Below are positions 30,770-40,741 of a DNA stretch of 64,000 nucleotides, piece by piece (the first letter of the stretch is position 1; every line of letters begins with the position of its first letter). Under the pieces are notes generated by a model. The model searched no databases. It saw nothing but the letters and a program-made list of their open reading frames with translations, and had not been told where the DNA came from. The DNA comes from SIAQ01 sp963767835. Lineage in GTDB: Bacteria; Planctomycetota; Planctomycetia; Gemmatales; Gemmataceae. The position numbers were made by a program, and so were the translations under genes. The DNA is taken from NCBI GenBank assembly GCA_963767835.1, contig CAVYFY010000025.1, positions 62,001-126,000 on the forward strand, written 5' to 3'.

Positions 30770-32001
30770 ATTTCCGCCAAGCGAATGCGCTCGACCGTCG
30801 TCGGATGGCTCGAAAAAAGCCAGACGTTCCACGGCGACGGGGCCACATTGCCCTTGTTGTCGATCGCCATTTTTCGCTCGCAATCGATGAATGCGTCGGG
30901 CCTCTTCGCCAATTGCAACGACATCTCATCCGCCTGCCGTTCGAAATGCCGGCTGACCAGATTCTCCGCTGGCATGGCGATCCAGGAGCCCACGTTGATG
31001 AGTAGAAGGACGAGCCACAACGCCGCGGGGTCGGCAGTGCTGCACAGGTTCCACGGCGGTCGCCCAACGGCGCCGCGCAGGAAGCGATCCAGCGTCCAGA
31101 ATCCGAAGAGGGACGCGACCACGCCGAGCAAAATGCCCTTCGCGATGTGATCGTGATGCCAGTGGCCGATCTCGTGGGCGAGCACCGATTCGATTTCGTC
31201 GGGGGTGTGTTTTTTCAGCAGGGTGTCGTAAAGGACGATGCGGCGCGTGGGGCCGAAACCGGTGAAGTAGGCGTTGGTATGGCCGCTTTGCCGAGATGCG
31301 TTCATGACGAGGATTTCCTTGACCGGAATGCCGGCCTCATCGATGAGGGCCTGAACACGTGGCTGCATATCGCGCCACTGGGTTTCTTGCAGCGGCGTGA
31401 ACTCGTTGAAGAGCGGATTGATCCATATCGGCGCGAGAAACGCGTAGGCAATGCCGAGCAGACCGCCGCCGAGCGGTGCGATCAGCCACCAAATGCGCGG
31501 CAGCAGGATCAGGAGCGCGTAAAAGCCGATCAGAACGACGACTTCCGGGACGAGATTGACGCCGGTGGAGAGGTAATGATCCCGCAGCCAGTTCGCCAGA
31601 TCGTAATCGGCGCTTCCCATGCCCCAGGCGCGACTTTGGTAATACCAGGCGATACCGCGGGGGAGATACAGAATTTCACTTAGCGCGACATAGGTAAGCC
31701 CCATGCAACACGCCGCCGGAATCCGATAGCCAAAGGTCCAGGCAAGACAGCGATCGGCCCAGCGCCGCCCCAGCCCCGACAGCCCGAGAATGCCGAGCAG
31801 GCCCATGTTGAACGCGGTGCCAATCCAGGACAGAACGCGGCGCTCGAAGGAGAATTTCAAGCCCGTCGAGATTGTTTCATCCGTGAAGCCGACGGACCGG
31901 GCTTCCTCGATCGCGGGGGGATAGGGAATGAACGAGACGATGCAAAGAAGCGTCAGAGTGATGACGCCGATAGCGACCAGGCTTTTCGTCAGTGGTGTCA
32001 C
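30751..32001 (-). CDS. M48-family integral membrane zinc peptidase (Ste24-like)
   Basis: This 416-residue protein has an N-terminal M48_N-type membrane region with several long hydrophobic segments. The catalytic zinc motif is ESVLAHEIGHWHHDH (HExxH), with the third ligand in FERQADEMSLQL. The ending (SSHPTTVERIRLAEM) is typical of CAAX prenyl protease 1 relatives. In bacteria such enzymes act in membrane protein quality control. Start at ATG 32001. It may be co-transcribed with lspA, which ends 25 bases upstream. Confidence 0.9.
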   Translation of the reverse strand: MTPLTKSLVAIGVITLTLLCIVSFIPYPPAIEEARSVGFTDETISTGLKFSFERRVLSWIGTAFNMGLLGILGLSGLGRRWADRCLAWTFGYRIPAACCMGLTYVALSEILYLPRGIAWYYQSRAWGMGSADYDLANWLRDHYLSTGVNLVPEVVVLIGFYALLILLPRIWWLIAPLGGGLLGIAYAFLAPIWINPLFNEFTPLQETQWRDMQPRVQALIDEAGIPVKEILVMNASRQSGHTNAYFTGFGPTRRIVLYDTLLKKHTPDEIESVLAHEIGHWHHDHIAKGILLGVVASLFGFWTLDRFLRGAVGRPPWNLCSTADPAALWLVLLLINVGSWIAMPAENLVSRHFERQADEMSLQLAKRPDAFIDCERKMAIDNKGNVAPSPWNVWLFSSHPTTVERIRLAEMASRAP

Positions 32002-32026
32002 GGCAAACGCCTATTCGGTAGCGCGA

Positions 32027-32668
32027 TCAAACGCCCCCCACCGGCGTCGTGGATTGCAGCGAGGCGGGCTCGGCCTTGGCGGCCTCGGTCGTCTTCTCGT
32101 TCACAAAGAATGAGTGCACCAGCAGAGTGCATGCGCCGCACACCAGGCAACAGTCCGCGATGTTGAAATCGGGCCAAACGTGTTCCCCATAATAGCAATG
32201 CAAGAAATCGCGCACGCCGCCGAAGACGACGCGGTCATAAAGGTTCCCCAGCGTCCCCGCGAGGATCAGGCCCAATGCCAGGCACAGGGAGCGGTCCTGG
32301 GCGACGCTCGGTTGCCGCACCCAGAAGACGATGAAGACGGCCGCCGCTACGCTGATGCACGCGAAGAAGGTGTTCCAGCCTTCGCTGCCATCCTCGGCGT
32401 TTCCTATGCCGAACAGGGCGCCGCGATTGACGTGCGGCAAGCGATCGGCGCTGATGGTGCGCAGAAACGACAGCGGTTGATCGCCCGGATCAGGATCTTT
32501 CGTGTAGAGAACGCGGAAGTCGAAATACCCCGTGATAATCTCCTGGCGATGATCCCCCGCATAGAGCTTGGCGAAAACGACATACTTGCTCACCTGATCG
32601 GCAGCGAGGCCGACCAGCGCCATCAAGCCGACCAGCCAGAGAAAGGGGCGCTGGGATGCGACGTTCAT
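32027..32668 (-). CDS. lspA: lipoprotein signal peptidase
   Basis: This 213-residue protein has four membrane segments. The two catalytic Asp are in GNLYDRVVFGGVRDF and WPDFNIADC, the standard LspA motifs, and the N-terminal AADQVSKY is conserved. It cuts signal peptides before the lipid-modified Cys of lipoproteins, such as those at 21, 29 and 43 kb in this window. An insert of about 40 residues between the first and second segments (LYAGDHRQEIITGYF to RTISADRLPHVNRGALFG) makes it longer than the E. coli enzyme (164 residues). Confidence 0.93.
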   Translation of the reverse strand: MNVASQRPFLWLVGLMALVGLAADQVSKYVVFAKLYAGDHRQEIITGYFDFRVLYTKDPDPGDQPLSFLRTISADRLPHVNRGALFGIGNAEDGSEGWNTFFACISVAAAVFIVFWVRQPSVAQDRSLCLALGLILAGTLGNLYDRVVFGGVRDFLHCYYGEHVWPDFNIADCCLVCGACTLLVHSFFVNEKTTEAAKAEPASLQSTTPVGGV

Positions 32669-32800
32669 GCGATCCTCATGCTTGAGGCTGCCCTCGGCAA
32701 GCGAGGCAATCCAGACAATGTACGATAGCGGAGCACGCCCCCGCGGTCAAGAAGACCAACGTATAGCAAATACGGGGTTGGGGGCAAGACGAACCGGCGG

Positions 32801-33994
32801 TCACGCCAGTGCCGCCAACGTCAGCGCGTAGGTGCACCCCTCGATGAATTCCGCCAGGTCAACGTATTCCTGGATCGTGTGCACGTCGTGCTGGCCGGCG
32901 CCGAAGGTAAGGGTGGGGATGCCCAAGCGCGAAAGCCAGTTGGCGTCGAGGCCGCCGTTGGACAGTTTTTGCATCATCGGCCAGCCGAGCGTTGAGCCGG
33001 CCAGCAATGCCGCTTGCACCACCTTGTTGCTGGATTTCAGAGCATAGGGAAAATAGCTGCGGTGCGTGGTGAACTTGATCTTCGCGGTCTTGCCTTTGTC
33101 GTCGCGCACCTGGCGGGCCGCCTCCGCGAACGCCTGGCGATAGGCCGAGGTGATGGCAATGATGAATTGGGCGTCATGGCTGCGCGATTCTCCCTGGACC
33201 TTGACAAAATCGGTGACGACGTTGGTCGCCTGCCCGGCGGATCGGCCCTGAGCATCGCCGACGGGGCCGACGTTCGACGTGCCTTCCGATTTTCCCTTCT
33301 TGATCTTGCCGAACCAGCCGGCGTCATGAATGGCGGCGAGAGCGCGGGCGGCGACCATCGTGGCAGAGATGCCGCGCTCGGGATGGACGCCGGCGTGGGA
33401 TGCCTTGCCGACGATCTCGACCTCCCAGCGGTCCGCCCCGACGGCGCCGATGGTGAGGCTGCGAGCCGAGCCGCCGTCCACGTTGAAGCCCATGACCGGA
33501 TTGCCCAGCTCCGCGGGATCAACGCTGCGGGCGCCCCATAGCCCGCTCTCTTCGCGCACTGTGAAAAGCACCGTAATCGGCCCGTGCGGGATTTTCTGAG
33601 CGAAGAGCTCCGCCAGCATGGTGACCAGGCAAGCGACGCCGGTGCGGTTGTCGCCGCCCAGCGCCGTCTTCCCTTGCGGCGCGATTCGGTTGCCCTTGCG
33701 CACGGGCAGCGCACCGGCGCAGAGCGGCACGGTGTCGAGATGCGTCGAGAACAATCGGCGTGGCCCCGGTTTGGTTCCCTCCAGCGTGACGATCAGATTG
33801 CCCGTCTGCGTGGGCAGGGGAATCTTCGTATTCGCTCGATCGAAACGGATCGCGCCGGCGGGGATGCCGATCTCACGAAGCGAGTTGACGACATCGGCGC
33901 CGATCGCTTGTTCCTGCCCGGTGATGCCTTCGACGGCAAGGAAGCGCATAAGGCGAGCGATGGCTTTATCTTGATCGATGGAAAACGGCGGCAT
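32801..33994 (-). CDS. M20-family metallopeptidase (tripeptidase/peptidase T-like)
   Basis: About 397 residues from ATG 33994, which has AAGGAA upstream. Zinc ligands are in LFSTHLDTVPLC (His, Asp), LGGDNRTGVACL (Asp), TVREESGLWGA (catalytic Glu pair) and NVDGGSARSL (Asp); GAGQHDVHTIQEYVDL is the C-terminal ligand region. The dimerisation domain begins WEVEIVGKASHAG. It should release residues from short peptides in the cytoplasm. The next gene upstream is an enolase-superfamily enzyme on the same strand, 26 bases away. Confidence 0.88.
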   Translation of the reverse strand: MPPFSIDQDKAIARLMRFLAVEGITGQEQAIGADVVNSLREIGIPAGAIRFDRANTKIPLPTQTGNLIVTLEGTKPGPRRLFSTHLDTVPLCAGALPVRKGNRIAPQGKTALGGDNRTGVACLVTMLAELFAQKIPHGPITVLFTVREESGLWGARSVDPAELGNPVMGFNVDGGSARSLTIGAVGADRWEVEIVGKASHAGVHPERGISATMVAARALAAIHDAGWFGKIKKGKSEGTSNVGPVGDAQGRSAGQATNVVTDFVKVQGESRSHDAQFIIAITSAYRQAFAEAARQVRDDKGKTAKIKFTTHRSYFPYALKSSNKVVQAALLAGSTLGWPMMQKLSNGGLDANWLSRLGIPTLTFGAGQHDVHTIQEYVDLAEFIEGCTYALTLAALA

Positions 33995-34020
33995 TGACGT
34001 GATTCCTTTTTCCGTTTGAT

Positions 34021-35361
34021 CTATGAACCGGGAGGCGTTGCGCTCAGCCCCAGGCCCGTGAGCGTCTCCGTCGCCATCGTGCCGTCGGTGATGCGCATGA
34101 TGCCCGGATGGCTTTTCGCCCACGGCCCGTTGGCGGCGGGGCAGTATTGGCGTCCGTTCGACTCAATGGCGGCGACGCCGGGGATGTGGGCGGCGAGCCC
34201 GGCCGAGTGGATCAGCGACGCGCCAACGCAGGTCAAATCCTGCACGCACAGAAACATGCCGAATTTCTGCGCCGCGGCGGCCATCAGCAGCGATTGCGTC
34301 TGCCCCTTGCACGCCTTAAGAGCGGCGCCTGTATAGCCCATTTCGCGGGCCAGCAGCAGGCTCTCCAGATCGATCAGCGATTCGTCGATGACGACGGGGC
34401 GAATCTTCGACGCCTCGTGCATGACGTTCTGCCGATGCGCTTTGAGGTCGCGCGCCGTCGGCTGTTCGATGTACTGGATCCGCTCGAATCCGTCTGACCG
34501 GCGGGCTTTCACCCGGCGCAGAAATTCGAGCAGATAATCGACGTTGGGGCATTTCTCATTGAAATCAAGCGAGTAATGGAATCCCAAGCCACGGCCCTGG
34601 GCGGCTTCGACGACGCGATCGACGCCGATGACGCGCTCGACATCCCAGTCGAGGCTGTCGCCGTTGAGCTTGATCTTCAGATGCGTCAGCCCGTCGGCCC
34701 GGATCCATTCGCCGAGCGTTTCGGGCAAGCCGTCGTTGATCCGCTTGCTGATGTCTTTCTCTTCGAGCGGATCAAGAGCGCCGATCAGGTGATAGAGCGG
34801 CATCTTCGCTTTGGGCGTCTTGCTGACATAGCGGTCGAGCGATTCCCCGGTGAATTCCGCGCCGAGATAATGGCCGAGGTCGTGGTTCATGAAATCGGGG
34901 CCGTAGGTGTGATAGCAATTCAGTCCGTGCACTTTGCCGAAGGCGTCATGCAAGGCGGCGTCAAACGGGCTGGCGCAGACGAGCGTGCAGAGAACGGGAA
35001 TCTCCGGCGAGATCGCGCGGGCTGCCTTGATGTATTCGTGTTCCAGCGTCCAGGTCATATCGATGGGGTGGGCCGCTTCGTTGTAAGTGCGCGTGATTTG
35101 GGCGACGCGCTCGACAACGGCTTTCATCGCAGCAAGCGTCTGATCGTAAGTGAGCGTTTTGGACGGGAACGACCAGACGTTGCCCATCGGCATGGAGCCG
35201 AAGCCGCGGCCAATCTTGCCGCCGCGTGTGCGGACGGTGACATCGACATTCAAAAGCGTGACGCGATCGAGGGCAATGCCGCCGAACTTGATCGGCGTGC
35301 GATAACGGTAATCCTGGTAGGAGAAGGAAACCTCCTCAATGCGAACGTCGGTCGCTTTCAC
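34021..35361 (-). CDS. enolase-superfamily enzyme (mandelate racemase/muconate cycloisomerase-like)
   Basis: This 446-residue protein has a capping domain followed by a TIM barrel. Candidate active-site residues are the Lys pair in LTHLKIKLNG, metal ligands Asp in YSLDFNEKC, Glu in YIEQPTARD and the DES segment (PVVIDESL), and the Lys in AALKACKGQTQ. The pattern fits enzymes that abstract a proton next to a carboxylate. The substrate cannot be predicted. It lies between peptidase-like genes, which hints at a role in amino-acid or dipeptide handling, but this is speculation. Confidence 0.85.
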   Translation of the reverse strand: MKATDVRIEEVSFSYQDYRYRTPIKFGGIALDRVTLLNVDVTVRTRGGKIGRGFGSMPMGNVWSFPSKTLTYDQTLAAMKAVVERVAQITRTYNEAAHPIDMTWTLEHEYIKAARAISPEIPVLCTLVCASPFDAALHDAFGKVHGLNCYHTYGPDFMNHDLGHYLGAEFTGESLDRYVSKTPKAKMPLYHLIGALDPLEEKDISKRINDGLPETLGEWIRADGLTHLKIKLNGDSLDWDVERVIGVDRVVEAAQGRGLGFHYSLDFNEKCPNVDYLLEFLRRVKARRSDGFERIQYIEQPTARDLKAHRQNVMHEASKIRPVVIDESLIDLESLLLAREMGYTGAALKACKGQTQSLLMAAAAQKFGMFLCVQDLTCVGASLIHSAGLAAHIPGVAAIESNGRQYCPAANGPWAKSHPGIMRITDGTMATETLTGLGLSATPPGS

Positions 35362-35394
35362 GATGCGCGTCTCCCGGCTTCCGCAGACCAGTCA

Positions 35395-36282
35395 TCATTT
35401 GCGGATTTCGAGCGATTGCTTCATCCGTTGCAAGGCGTCATTGGCTTCGGCGGCGAGACTGGCGCCGGTCCCAGGATTCAGAACACGCGTGCTGGCAGGC
35501 CGCTCCGGCGCGGAGTGGTGGCACAAGATCACGACCGAATTGCCGACCACGCTGATCGAATCCTGGTCGAGAATGGCGGCGGTCCCCTCGTCGATGCCGA
35601 TGCCAAAGCGGCCCGGATAGCGCGTCAGAATCTCGTGCAGGCGGTCAATCCGGCTGCGCTTGAGGAAATGCGGATCGACGACGGCATTGGGCAGGAAGCC
35701 GAACCCCTCGGCGAGATGGTCGGCGTCATTGCTTTTGAGGACCATGAGCTTGGCCATGACAACGGCGCCGGCGGAGGTGCCTCCGACGGCGCCGCCGCGC
35801 TCGAGCAAGGCGTGCAGCTCTTTTTCGACGAGCGTGTCCCTGTAGGCGTCGGTCAGGCGCTTCTGATCGCCGCCGGTCATCCACACGGCGGTGGCGTGGC
35901 GGAGCGGGTCGGCGAAAGTCGGATCGTTGGCCTCGCTGCGGAAGTGGGTGTGCAGCACCATGACGTTGGCGATGCCGCGCTTATGCCAGGCATTGATGAT
36001 GTTGGCGGCTGGCTGCCTGTCGGCGCTGTCGCTGGCGGTGGGAATGACTACGAGCCTGTCGCCGGCGCGTTTCACGAAGGCCTCGAACACGGAGTCGGGG
36101 ATTTTGCCGCCGCCCACCATCACGAGCGACCCCTTGAATGGCAGCGGCGCTTCCGTAGGCGCGGGCATTTCGAGCGTAGTCTTGTTGGGGCAGGGCACAT
36201 AGGTCAAGTGAAAATAGAGCCGCACGCTCGGGAAAGCGCCGAGCAACAGCACGCACACGCCGACGTAGCGAATGATTTGCAT
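35395..36282 (-). CDS. cyanophycinase-like S51 peptidase with N-terminal signal anchor
   Basis: The N-terminus has a hydrophobic segment (VGVCVLLLGAFPSVRLYF), so the enzyme is probably exported or anchored. The S51 core is clear: GSLVMVGGGKIPDSVF, VWMTGGDQKRLTDAYRDT, the nucleophile Ser in AVGGTSAGAVVM, DPHFLKRSRIDRL and FGIGIDEGTAAIL. Cyanophycinases split the Asp-Arg storage polymer or related beta-Asp dipeptides; planctomycete members often lack a polymer gene and may take outside material. It is 33 bases upstream of the enolase-superfamily gene on the same strand. Confidence 0.87.
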   Translation of the reverse strand: MQIIRYVGVCVLLLGAFPSVRLYFHLTYVPCPNKTTLEMPAPTEAPLPFKGSLVMVGGGKIPDSVFEAFVKRAGDRLVVIPTASDSADRQPAANIINAWHKRGIANVMVLHTHFRSEANDPTFADPLRHATAVWMTGGDQKRLTDAYRDTLVEKELHALLERGGAVGGTSAGAVVMAKLMVLKSNDADHLAEGFGFLPNAVVDPHFLKRSRIDRLHEILTRYPGRFGIGIDEGTAAILDQDSISVVGNSVVILCHHSAPERPASTRVLNPGTGASLAAEANDALQRMKQSLEIRK

Positions 36283-36405
36283 CGCTATTGCCGCACTGGT
36301 AAGGGGATAGTTTGGTCTGTGGGGATTATAGGCGAAATGCGGGCGGGGCGGAAGTTATCCCAGGAGTTCGGAGTACCTCACTCCTGGGCTTGGCTTTGAC
36401 GGAAA

Positions 36406-36651
36406 TCATACGACGCGATACGCGGGAAGCACCGCGATGCCTTCGAAGTACGATTTGCCCGGGCCAGCGTTGTAGACGAAGCCCTGCCGTTCGAGCATTT
36501 CCAGGAACGAGAATTGATCGTACACCGTTGTCCTGCGATTGATGCACCAGTTGACGTAGGTCAAGTACAGGTCAGCCGCCGGATAACGCGCGTTGGACGC
36601 GACGATGCAGCATGACTTGACGAAACCCTTGAACGGCTTGACCTTCATCAC
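36406..36651 (-). CDS. small protein resembling the C-terminal winged-helix of P4-type primases
   Basis: This 81-residue protein includes YPAADLYLTYVNWCINRR, then QFSFLEMLERQGFVYNAG and YFEGIAVL. The pattern of an L-Y-x-x-Y-x-x-W helix followed by F-x-x-x-L-x-x-x-G-F is known from the end of phage/plasmid primases. On its own it could be a small DNA-binding protein or a relic. No other phage genes are near. Confidence 0.5.
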   Translation of the reverse strand: MMKVKPFKGFVKSCCIVASNARYPAADLYLTYVNWCINRRTTVYDQFSFLEMLERQGFVYNAGPGKSYFEGIAVLPAYRVV

Positions 36652-36945
36652 GATGACCTCGGCATTTCTCGTTTCTCCCCAGCGGGGAGAGGGTCCAATT
36701 CTCCCCTCTCACGCGCTTGAGGGGACCGGGGGTGATGGCGCTTCCAATGCACCTATGTGCTATCTAGGTCATCCTAACGGACCGGGCCACCGAAATTGAG
36801 CGATTTTTGTGAATTTTGCAAAAGCGGCGGTCCGGTCATAACGGTGGCATGGATCACCAAAAATGCACAGCCCCGGCAGAATCGGCAGGGCTGGCGCTGC
36901 CGTCGAGATGGGAATATTGTGCCGCGTATTGGTTAGAATATCTTC
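36652..36945. other. 294-bp intergenic region with a GC-rich repeat
   Basis: At 36676-36735 the sequence has TCTCCCCAGCGGGGAGAGGG and a partner TCTCCCCTCTC, a repeat like that at 47785-47883. No gene is seen in the rest, which carries the mutM promoter. Confidence 0.5.
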
Positions 36946-37839
36946 ATGCCGGAACTGCCCGATATCGTCGTCTATCTCGAATGCCTGCGGCCCCGCGTTC
37001 AAGGGCAGCGCTTGGAGCGCGTGCGGCTGGCCAGCCCGTTTCTGTTGCGCACAGTCGAGCCGGCGCTGGCGTCAGTGCATGACCGCACGGTGACGGAGTT
37101 GCGGCGGCTGGGCAAGCGGATCGTGTTCGCCTTGGAGCCGGACCTATTTCTGGTGTTGCACTTGGTGATCGCGGGGCGCTTGCAGTGGAAGCCCCCGAAC
37201 GCCAATCTGCCGGGCAAGGTCGGGCTAGCGGCATTCGATTTCGCCCATGGCAGTTTGATCCTCACCGAAGCGGGGAGCAAACGCCGGGCGTCGCTGCATC
37301 TGGTTCGTGGCGAAGCGGAGTTGGCTCGGCACAATCCGGGCGGCGTGGAACCTCTCGACGCGAACGAGTTGCAATTCCGCGCCGCCCTCTTGCGCGAAAA
37401 TCACACGCTCAAACGCGCTCTCACCGATCCGCGCCTCTTCAGCGGCATCGGCAACGCCTACTCCGACGAAATCCTCCATCGCGCCCGCCTCTCGCCCCTG
37501 GCCCTGTCGCAGCGTCTCACCGATGCCGAGATCGCTCGCCTCCATCACGCCACGCGCGATACGCTGCTGGATTGGCTGGCCCGTCTGCGCGCGGACGTCG
37601 GTGCCGGCTTCCCGGCGAAGGTCACCGCCTTTCGCCCCGAGATGGCGGTCCATGGGCGCTTCGGATTGCCTTGTCCCATGTGCGGGACCAAGGTGCAGCG
37701 CATCGTTTACGCCGAGAATGAAACGAACTACTGCCCGCGCTGTCAAACAGGCGGCAAGGTGCTGGCAGATCGCTCGTTGTCGCGCCTGCTCAAAGACGAT
37801 TGGCCGCGCAGCATCGAGCAGTTGGAGGAGATCGGGTAA
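36946..37839 (+). CDS. mutM: formamidopyrimidine-DNA glycosylase (Fpg/Nei family)
   Basis: The 297-residue protein starts MPELPDIVVY, with catalytic Pro2 and Glu3. The LGKRIVFAL strand supplies the conserved Lys and HLVIAGRLQW follows. The helix-two-turn-helix region is LFSGIGNAYSDEILH. The C-terminal zinc finger CPMCG...CPRCQ is complete. It removes oxidised bases such as 8-oxoguanine and nicks the DNA. After the finger there are about 28 extra residues (TGGKVLADRSLSRLLKDDWP...), which E. coli MutM lacks. Some Fpg/Nei relatives act on other lesions, so exact specificity is open. Confidence 0.9.
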   Translation: MPELPDIVVYLECLRPRVQGQRLERVRLASPFLLRTVEPALASVHDRTVTELRRLGKRIVFALEPDLFLVLHLVIAGRLQWKPPNANLPGKVGLAAFDFAHGSLILTEAGSKRRASLHLVRGEAELARHNPGGVEPLDANELQFRAALLRENHTLKRALTDPRLFSGIGNAYSDEILHRARLSPLALSQRLTDAEIARLHHATRDTLLDWLARLRADVGAGFPAKVTAFRPEMAVHGRFGLPCPMCGTKVQRIVYAENETNYCPRCQTGGKVLADRSLSRLLKDDWPRSIEQLEEIG

Positions 37840-38220
37840 AGTGCTTGGTAAGGGAAAAGCTGGTGGTGCCCGATTCATCCGGGCGAATTTGGCAAAGGCG
37901 CTGTATCGATTCCGCCAAGCTTGTTGCGTATAGTCGTCCTAAAATCGCAATCACCGGCGCCCAAACCAGAACGCTTCGGCTTGCCCTCTGCACCAACACG
38001 CTGTATCCTTGCGCAAGATTCACCATTCGCGCGCATTGTGGTTTGCGCCTTACTTGGAGCAACAAGCAGCCGGGCCGCTTCAATAGCTTCAAAGTTTCGC
38101 GAATTCGCACCGAACCGCGCAGGCAGTCAAGACTTTGTCCATCTTTGGTGTGTCAGGCGCGTAATTTGCCACAAAAACTCCGCTCGGACTTCCAATATTC
38201 CAAAAAGGCGAGGTGCTTCA
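37840..38220. other. 381-bp intergenic region before the repeat surface protein
   Basis: No gene, riboswitch or strong palindrome is seen. GAGGTG at 38210-38215 is the ribosome site of the next gene. Confidence 0.5.
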
Positions 38221-40647
38221 TGCGTAGTTTCTTTACCACCATTACCAAATGGTTCAGTGTCGAGAACAAGCGTCCACTAAAGCGAGCCTCCTTTCGCCTG
38301 GTGATCGAGCAATTGGAAGATCGCAGCGTGCCTAGCGTCTCTCCGATCCTCGTGAGTCCGACCAGCGCCACCAGCACCAATCCGACCTTTATCTGGGATA
38401 GCGTTTCCGGAGCTACTTCGTATGACTTCTGGCTCACCGACCAGACTCTGGGAACGACGATCTTGACACAAACTAATGTGTTAACCACTTCAATCACCCC
38501 GACGTCGGTGGAACCGTTGAATCAATCCGACACGTACCAGTGGACGGCGCGGGCCGACAACGGCAATGGCCCGATGGGTCCGTATAGCACGCCACTCACT
38601 TTCACGGCTGACGAAAGCCTGCAGAATCCGAACTGGATCACCGAATTGGGTGGCTTCACGCTCTCGAACAATCAAACGACGGTCGTGGGACATTCGAGCG
38701 AAAACACCGCCGTGCTGGCTGGCGTCAACATCGCCGACGTCAGCGTCCAGGCCAATATCGCGTTCACCGCCAGCGGGCAGAATGCGGGGCTGGTAACCCG
38801 CTACGCCGGGTCCGGCGACACGAACATGTATCTAGGCCGGCTTATTTATTCGAATGGCGTCGTCAATGCCGCGATTGACCGCAACGTGAACGGGGTCTGG
38901 GCCCAGATTGGAACCAGTCAGAACATTGCATCCACCGGCGGAACGCTGACTTTCCAGGCCCAGGGCAGCGATCTCAAGCTGTTCCTCAATGGCACATTGC
39001 TCGCCTATGCCCAGGATTCGACGTTTGCCGGCGGCACCGTTGGCATTCGCTCCTCGGCGGGCGTGACCTTGTCGGGGATCGCTGGCAGCCAAGCGACCCT
39101 GGCCTATGCGACGCTCCCTTTCAGCGATGATTTCAGCTCGACTTCCTTTGGCAATCAGCTCGAGCGCCTCCTGGCTCGAACGGACGGGGAACTTCAATCT
39201 GTCAACCGGCGTCGCCCGCGCCCAGGGAACCATCCCAGCCCTCGCGACCGTCAACGGCGTCTACACCGCCGATGCCAACGTGCAAGGCTACGTCAACTTT
39301 TCTTCGGGCGGACAGTACGCGGGCCTGGTCGCTCGCTACCAGGGCCCCGGTGAGACCAATTTCTATTACGGCAGGCTCCTTTATCTGGGCAACGGCGTCG
39401 CCAACGCGGCCATCTACCGCAATGTCAACGGCGTCTGGTCCCAGGTCGGCAGCGGCGAAAACGTCACCGCCAACCAGGGGACGCTCGACTTCCAGGTTCA
39501 GGGCAGCAACCTCACGCTTTACCTAAACGGCAACCTGGTTGCCACCGGTCAGGATTCGACGTTCAGCGCCGGCGGTGTCGGCATCCTTGCCGCCGGCGCC
39601 TCATTCTCCGATTTTCAGGCCAGCACCGCAGTTTCGAGCAATTCCAGCTGGATCGATCAAGCCGGCGTCATCAACCTGGCGACCGGCACCGCCATCACTC
39701 AATCGGGCGCCGGCGGCACTGCCACCCTGGTCGGCAGCACCGGCACGGACGTCAGCGTCGAAGGAACCGTTGCCTTCACCTCCGTCAGCCAGTACGCCGG
39801 CCTGGTTGCGCGCTATTCCGGTCCAGGCGATTCGAACATGTACTACGGCCGGCTCGTCGATGTTGGCAATGGCATGGTCAACGCCGCTATCTATCGCAAC
39901 CTCAACGGCTCGTGGGCCCAGATCGGCGCCAGCACCAATGTCGCAGCCGCCGGCGGCGATCTGATCTTCCAGGTCGAGGGATCGAGCCTTAAGCTTTTCC
40001 TGAACGGCAGCGTGGTCGCCTACGGCCAAGACACCGTGCTGAAAAGCGGTTTGTCAGGTATTCGCGCCTACGGCGGCGCCACCGTGGCCGATTTCCAGAG
40101 CGGCGCCGCCACCTTGACGAGCAATACCGCTCCCTTCGGCGACGTCTTTGGCACGCCAACACAAGGCAACCAGCTGAGCTACTCGTGGGAAGAGCAGGCG
40201 GGCAACTTCAACCTCGCCACCGGCGCCGCCGTCGCCCAGAGCAGCAGCACAGCCAACCTCGCCACGGTCAACGGCCTGCTCGAAACCAACGCGAATGTGC
40301 AGGCCAACTTTACTCTCTCGGCCGTCGGCCAGTACGCCGGCCTGGTCGCCCGCTATTCCGGCTTGGCCGACTCCAACATGTATTACGCCTACGTGATGTC
40401 GCTCAGCAACGGCCACTATGCGGTCGCCATCACTCGAAACCTTAACGGGGCCTGGACACAGCTCGCCTCCACCACGATCTCCAGCTTCAGCGGCGCCTTG
40501 CAATTCCAGGTCACGGGCAACAACCTGAGCGTGGCCGTGGACGGCGTCCATGTCCTCTCCGCCACCGACTCGACGATTAGCGGCGCCGGGCTGGTCGGCA
40601 TGCGCTCGGCCAAGGGAGCATCCTACAGCAGTTTCGCCGCCAGTTAA
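38221..40647 (+). CDS. secreted repeat protein with LamG/concanavalin-like domains (one frameshift)
   Basis: The N-terminus has the basic leader and the tag IEQLEDRSVPS (about residues 31-41), as in the genes at 1 kb and 9 kb. A fibronectin-like segment comes first (PTFIWDSVSGATSYDFWLTD), then about four repeats of roughly 150 residues. Each repeat has QYAGLVARYSGPGDSNMYYG, then NAAIYRNLNGSWAQIG and LKLFLNGSVVAYGQD, a carbohydrate-binding jelly-roll pattern. The frame breaks near 39155; aligning with a later repeat (GNQLSYSWEEQAGNFNLATG) shows one extra base around CTCGAGCG. A surface carbohydrate-binding role is likely. No catalytic residues are seen. Confidence 0.8.
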
Positions 40648-40650
40648 AAC

Positions 40651-40726
40651 GAGCGTCGGTGCGTAAGCCTGATGTGGCCCTGCCAGCAAACGGATCGAGT
40701 CACGTCGTGATTATGCACCGACGCTC
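40651..40726. repeat. palindrome, family 2
   Basis: Arms of about 26 bases start GAGCGTCGGTGCGTAAGCC and enclose about 24 bases. A relative lies at 57406-57477. It sits between the convergent surface-protein and lysC genes. Confidence 0.85.
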
Positions 40727-40741
40727 TCCAGTAAGTTCCCT

